A DNA stretch of 64,000 bases from Hirsutella rhossiliensis (lineage: Eukaryota; Ascomycota; Sordariomycetes; Hypocreales; Ophiocordycipitaceae), in the NCBI RefSeq assembly GCF_020360975.1, contig NW_025408667.1, positions 5,456,001 through 5,520,000 on the forward strand, read 5' to 3'. The position numbers and the translations under genes were made by a program. Under the pieces are notes generated by a model. That model ran no database searches and was not told where the DNA came from. It was given only the letters and a program-made list of their open reading frames with translations. Within the stretch, counting starts at the first letter, position 1, and every line of letters starts with the position of its first letter. Positions 59,890 through 64,000 of the stretch are shown in pieces.

Positions 59890-60433
59890 TCTTACGTAGA
59901 GAGATATAAGAAGTATATAAAAATATATAAAGGTAAAATTAAAAGTAAGGGGTTAGATAGGTAGGGCAGAGAGATTTAATTCTTATAAGAGTAGTAATAA
60001 AGGTAAAATTAAAAGTAAGGGGTTAGATAGGTAGGGCAGAGAGATTTAATTCTTATAAGAGTAGTAATAAAGGTAAGGGAGTAATTCTTATATTGCCTTA
60101 ATTCTATTTCTATCCTCTATTTAATACCCCTCTTTATACCTATCTAACGTCTTAATTAATAAAGAAGATCCTACTTAAAGAAGCTACTAATATCCTTTTA
60201 ACTACCGCGCTTTTTACTAGTTTTTCTACTATTACTAGTATATCCGTCTTATCTCTCGCTACCTTCATAGGAAGCTATCGCTACTTTTACTTCCCCTTAT
60301 ACCCCTACCCTCCTTTCTATACCTCTTTTTAGCTCTTTCTTTCTTCTTCTATACTAGGTATTTTTAGCTTCCTTAGTCCCTTATACTAAGGGATATCTCT
60401 AAGAACTATAAAATTAAGCTACGCTTCGCGATA
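59890..60433 (-). repeat. Copia-4 3' LTR with internal duplication (544 bp)
   Basis: About 70 bp longer than the other copia LTRs because of a perfect 70-bp tandem duplication (59931-60000 and 60001-60070). Termini TCTTACGTAG and CTTCGCGATA. Confidence 0.9.
59931..60070. repeat. Perfect 70-bp tandem repeat in the Copia-4 LTR
   Basis: Two units with no difference, each starting AGGTAAAATT and ending GTAGTAATAA. The other LTR copies have one unit. Identity in a heavily mutated background suggests that the duplication is younger than the mutations it carries. Confidence 0.93.
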
Positions 60434-60779
60434 TACCCCCTTAGCTATAGCTAAACCCTTAAGGTTATAGCTAATATAGCTTTAGGCTAGTAAGCGTATA
60501 GAGGAGGTTCTTATCTCTATACTTCTTCCTTTACTTAAGGAAAGTAAGGGCCCTTTAAGTCCCTAGGCTCTTTTAGACCTACTTAAGGAATAGGGGCCTA
60601 AAGAGGGAAAAGTCCTATAAGAAAGAAGGCCTTCTTTAAAGGGAAAAACCTAATTAAAATAAGGGGCCCTTTAAAGGGAAAAACCTCTTCTTTTTCTTTA
60701 GCTATAGATATTACCTTCTTATACGTACTATTAGCTCCTCTTAAAGACCCTTAAGGCGGGCCTTAAAGGATAGCTTCTT

Positions 60780-63700
60780 TTAAACGTTTTCTAGCTTAAT
60801 TTACTATAAAAAGATAGCTAGCTTCTACTTTAGTAAGGGCTTCGTAAGACCGTTAGCTTTTATTAATACCGTTAGAACTTAACGGACGGAAATAAGTCCC
60901 CTTTAAACTTCTTAGTATAACTAATACTAGTAGATATCGATATACTATAGCTAGGTTAATAGCTTACTATTTTCCTCTATAAGGATTTATATAGTCTATA
61001 TATTATTATATTTTATAGCTAATAGGAACGGAATTTATAGTTATAAAGATATAAGTAGCCGGCTAAGGAAAATCGCTTCTTTTAACGCTTTTAAAAGAGC
61101 TAGTAGCTCTACCTCTATACTTAAAGTTATAATAGTAGCTTACTTTAAAGCTCTCTAAGTAATAGTTCCTTTAAAAAGGGATATAATATACCCTTATAAG
61201 CTCTTTCTATCTAATAAATTATCTATAAAGGACGAATTAGTCGAATAAAGAAAGATTTTAGTAGCTTATTTCCTTATCTACCCTCCTAGGCTTAGACTAT
61301 ATAATCTTATTAAATAGAGATAAAGGGTAGCTTTATCTACTACTTCTTAATACTTAGGGCTAGGATTCTAGTTATACCTAGCTAGCTAGGAGACTATAAA
61401 AGAGATATCTAGTCTAGTAGAAATAGCTAAAAAAAAGTAAGGAGCCTACCTTCTACTAATATTAGTATTTTACTTACTCCTTACCTTAAAAGGACGGATT
61501 AAGTAAAAGCTCTTTATTTAATATAAGCGTAAAGGGAAGCTTCTTATCGAGGGAATTAAGGAGGAATTTATAAGTAACCTTATCGATATAGGCGTCCTAG
61601 GTAAGCTAGATAATCTATTAGGACCTATTCTAAAGGATTTATATCCCTAGAAACTACTTTAGCTCCCTTAGCTTAGTTATCTTTATAAGAAGGTATAAGT
61701 AATAAGTATAGAATCGGGTAATCGATAACGTAAGCGGAAAGATCGGTCGAAGGAGTATAGGGTAGGGTTTCGTCCGGAATTTATAACGAGCATATAAGGG
61801 GCTAAATAATATATTAAAAGAATAGCGTTATAAAAGATACTTATAAACTTACTTCTTCTATCTACTACTCCTAGGGAAATCCTCTGTCTTTTATAGACTA
61901 TTGCTCGCCTACTAGTAGACTAATTAGTTAGCTTTCTAGTATATTCTATAGTGCTTAAAAAGCTCTATCTATAGTATATCTTCCTAACTTAGTAGGTGGT
62001 CTAATTATAGCGTGATAGTTAACGTAAGCCTATAGGTTCTAGTATAAGTAGTGGATTTAACTAGAATGTTCTATGCCCTACCTATTCTCGTATCGCGGAT
62101 ATCTTCGGAACCGCTAGGCTAAAATAGGCAATAGGGTATCCGTTCTGCTCGTAATTAACTTATGCATTTTATATATATTTTTATTTATAAGGATAGGCTT
62201 ATCCTAACCCGCCTTTCCTAGAGGAAGGTATAAATGTCTAGTAGAGGTCTTTGTCTTTTAAGGGTTATTCTCTTAGACTATATTATAGAGCCTCTTTTTA
62301 CTAGCTTATTCTATAAAGCCTCCCTATGCCTACTATTTCTTTATAATAGTAAAATAGGAATATAAGGGTATATTCTTATAATCTTATACCTTTATTATAG
62401 GCCTTATATAGCCTCCTTAATAATAGCCTCTTCCTCTTTTAAGTAGGCCTAGATAATATCGTCGACGTAAAAGAAGACCGTGATTTTACCCTTCTATATT
62501 ATATACGGTTCCTAAGGGACTTTCTTAAAGCCTAGGGCTTTAAGGGAACTAGTTAAATGCTATTACTAAAGAAGGGATAATCTTTATAGTCCGTATAGAG
62601 CTTTCCTAAGCTATAGAACCTTTCCTAGCTATTAAAAGCCTAGTAGAAGGCGTATATAGATAACTTCTTTTTCTTTAAGTAAGTAGTTAATAAAGGCGTT
62701 AACTATATCTATTTAATTAAGCTTAAGGTTAAATTTTACTACTATAGCTATAAGGGTCTAAAAAGATATCCTTACTAAGGTAGTTGCCTTAGTAAGAAGA
62801 TCCCCCTTTTCCTACTAGGTTCTATAGATAACTAGCTAGGCCTTATACTTTTAAAGGAAGCTATATTTATTAGTCTTATAGATAAAGATCTATTTATAGC
62901 TAAGGACCTATTTTCCTCTTACTTTTTCCTTAAGGACCTCTTTAAAAGACCTTATTTCTTTATATAAGGCTAGGTAGTCTTTCTAGGCCTAGAAAAACTA
63001 GTCCCTTAAAGGGTGTTTTTCTAGCTACTTTTAGTTTATTAGTAGGTCTAGGAGGTCTCTTTTATATACCTTCCTTACTAATACTAGCTTAAAAAGCTAG
63101 CTTACTATAAACGCTTTATAAGAACCGTCTTTTATTAGTATTAGATAGAAGTTAGAAAAACGATCGAAATAAGGGAGAGGTTAGTCTTCTTTAATATCGG
63201 CCCCTATACTTTCCTTTACTTCTCGAAGTAAGGATAAAAAGGCAGCTAGGTATTCCTTTAAGAGAGGTGCCTTTCCTACCCTCTTAGGGGTTAAGATAAG
63301 AAGACTAACTAAAAAAACTACTTCTAGATCTTCTTCTTATTTTATAAGAGGGGGCGTAGGAAGGTAGGCGTATTCTAGCTCTACTACTTTCCTATAGTCT
63401 CCTTCTTTATCTAGATTATTTAATTTAATAGCTTTTTATTTTCCTTTAAAGTTAGCGTTATCCTTTACTACTTTAACGTTAGTTTCTTCTTTTATTTCCT
63501 TATTTAGGACCTCTTTTTAAGACTATTAGGAAAGGGGGATTTAAATCTTTTAAATTAGCTAACGTTATAAGAGTAAGAAGGGCTATTAATCCCTCTTTTT
63601 ATCGAAGAAGCTAGATTCGTCGAAAACTATATCCCTAGTTAAAATAACCTTCTATAAAATAAGAATCTAGATCTAGAAGATATTTATAGAATTATAACTA

Positions 63701-64000
63701 ATAAGGTAACTAATAAAGGCTCTAAGATTAAGCTTTCTTTTCTTCTTCCTTTTTAGCTATATATCGGTAGTTATTATATATACCTTATAGCTATAGGTAT
63801 AAAGGTAGGCTAGTAAGGCCCTCTTCTTTATAAAGAGCTTAAGAGGGGATTTTTAGTTTATTCCTTAGTTTAGTTCCCTAAGGTCCCTAGGGTCCCTAGG
63901 GGTCCGGTTTTAAAAGTAATAGGTAGTCTTAACGACTTCCCTCTAAAGGTCGTATAAAAGCCTTATAGTAAGTCTTATTATATAGGCCCTATTTATTATA
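60780..64000 (-). pseudogene. Copia-4 pol: RNase H, RT and part of integrase
   Basis: Minus strand: the RNase H end (ADGLTK region) is at about 60845-60875, though here the Asp codon is mutated. RT resumes right of the solo LTR. The catalytic box FYVDDI is intact at about 62450-62475, the only unmutated copia RT box in the window. The ALYxL motif is at about 62595-62620. Integrase C-terminal sequence starts near 63850 and runs off the edge. In-frame TAA and TAG stops still make it non-functional. Confidence 0.85.
61684..62380. repeat. 697-bp solo LTR of another family inside Copia-4
   Basis: Absent from the matching position in Copia-1 (about 7770). Begins TATAAGAAGG and ends TTCTTATA, flanked by ATCTT at 61679-61683 and 62381-62385. 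It keeps many TG dinucleotides (for example near 61950, 62000, 62050, 62150-62165, 62232), far more than the host copia. It is therefore a younger or less exposed insertion. No coding frame is seen. Termini, size and the 5-bp duplication point to an LTR left by recombination. Strand unknown. Confidence 0.78.

Larger units (their letters stand above)
59890..64000 (-). mobile_element. Copia-4 (3' LTR and pol; continues beyond the window)
   Basis: Copia of the same family as Copia-1 to -3, minus strand, with its 3' LTR at 59890-60433 and polypurine tract AAGGGGG at about 60436-60442 (reverse strand). The 5' part lies right of the window. It is inserted next to ATAAT in LINE A-4, the same target pentamer (ATTAT in LINE sense) that Copia-1 used in LINE A-1. 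It carries an unrelated solo LTR at 61684-62380. Confidence 0.9.

Noticed and set aside
1..64000. Open frames of moderate length in many places on both strands
   Set aside because: With CA and TG removed, stops are limited to TAA and TAG and codon composition is skewed, so open frames arise opposite and out of phase with the ruined genes. I kept only those with family motifs or repeat-wide conservation.
1..64000. Centromere or telomere sequence
   Set aside because: No telomere hexamers are present. Dense RIP-mutated transposons are compatible with a centromere or subtelomere, but nothing in the bases decides it.

Overview
The window is a repeat graveyard from a filamentous ascomycete (Pezizomycotina); I cannot name the species. 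I find no intact host gene, tRNA, rRNA or CRISPR. Read by eye, CA and TG dinucleotides are almost absent on both strands, TA is hugely over-represented, and CG, CC and CT survive. That is the footprint of repeat-induced point mutation (RIP; C to T at CpA on either strand). TG is nearly gone, so ATG starts are rare and in-frame stops are TAA or TAG, falling where Gln (CAA/CAG) or Trp (TGG) codons would stand. Every coding region is therefore a pseudogene, recognised by its family motifs.

Left third (1-21282). A Tad1/I-like LINE (LINE A-1, + strand, 5' end outside the window) runs from base 1 to its TAA-repeat tail near 12502. It is interrupted by a 406-bp solo LTR (1062-1467) and by a full Ty1/copia element (Copia-1, 6021-12361, minus strand). 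To its right is a Ty3/gypsy element on the + strand (Gypsy-I-1). Only its protease piece (12503-12615), its integrase-chromodomain region (from 19098) and its 3' LTR (20792-21282) remain. Between these sit a broken copia LTR and a second full copia (Copia-2, 12803-19097).

Middle (21283-34050). Copia-3 (+ strand) is split by a complete 7.4-kb LINE A copy (LINE A-2, minus strand, 21669-29038) with a perfect 15-bp target duplication. The right part of Copia-3 carries integrase, RT, RNase H and the 3' LTR.

Right half (33599-64000). A second gypsy family (Gypsy-II, minus strand) is split by LINE A-3 (34064-47828). LINE A-3 itself contains a 370-bp miniature LTR element (36053-36422) and a second LINE family with poly(A) tail (LINE B-1, 40815-46802, + strand). 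Then come a lightly mutated solo copia LTR (50121-50605), a deleted Gypsy-I copy on the minus strand (50764 to about 55400), about 2.4 kb that I cannot assign, a LINE B fragment, a LINE A 3' end, and Copia-4. Copia-4 runs off the right edge and carries a 697-bp solo LTR of another family.

How the parts relate. Target duplications give an order of insertion with several levels of nesting: LINE A into gypsy or copia, copia, solo LTRs and LINE B into LINE A. Three observations look most worth following. The first is the miniature LTR element with 73-bp LTRs, whose primer site matches that of the full copia. The second is a lysine-rich open frame lying antisense inside the 3' part of every long LINE A copy. 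The third is that the few surviving CA/TG dinucleotides lie mostly in GCA/TGC context, which points to a 5'-base preference of the mutating activity.
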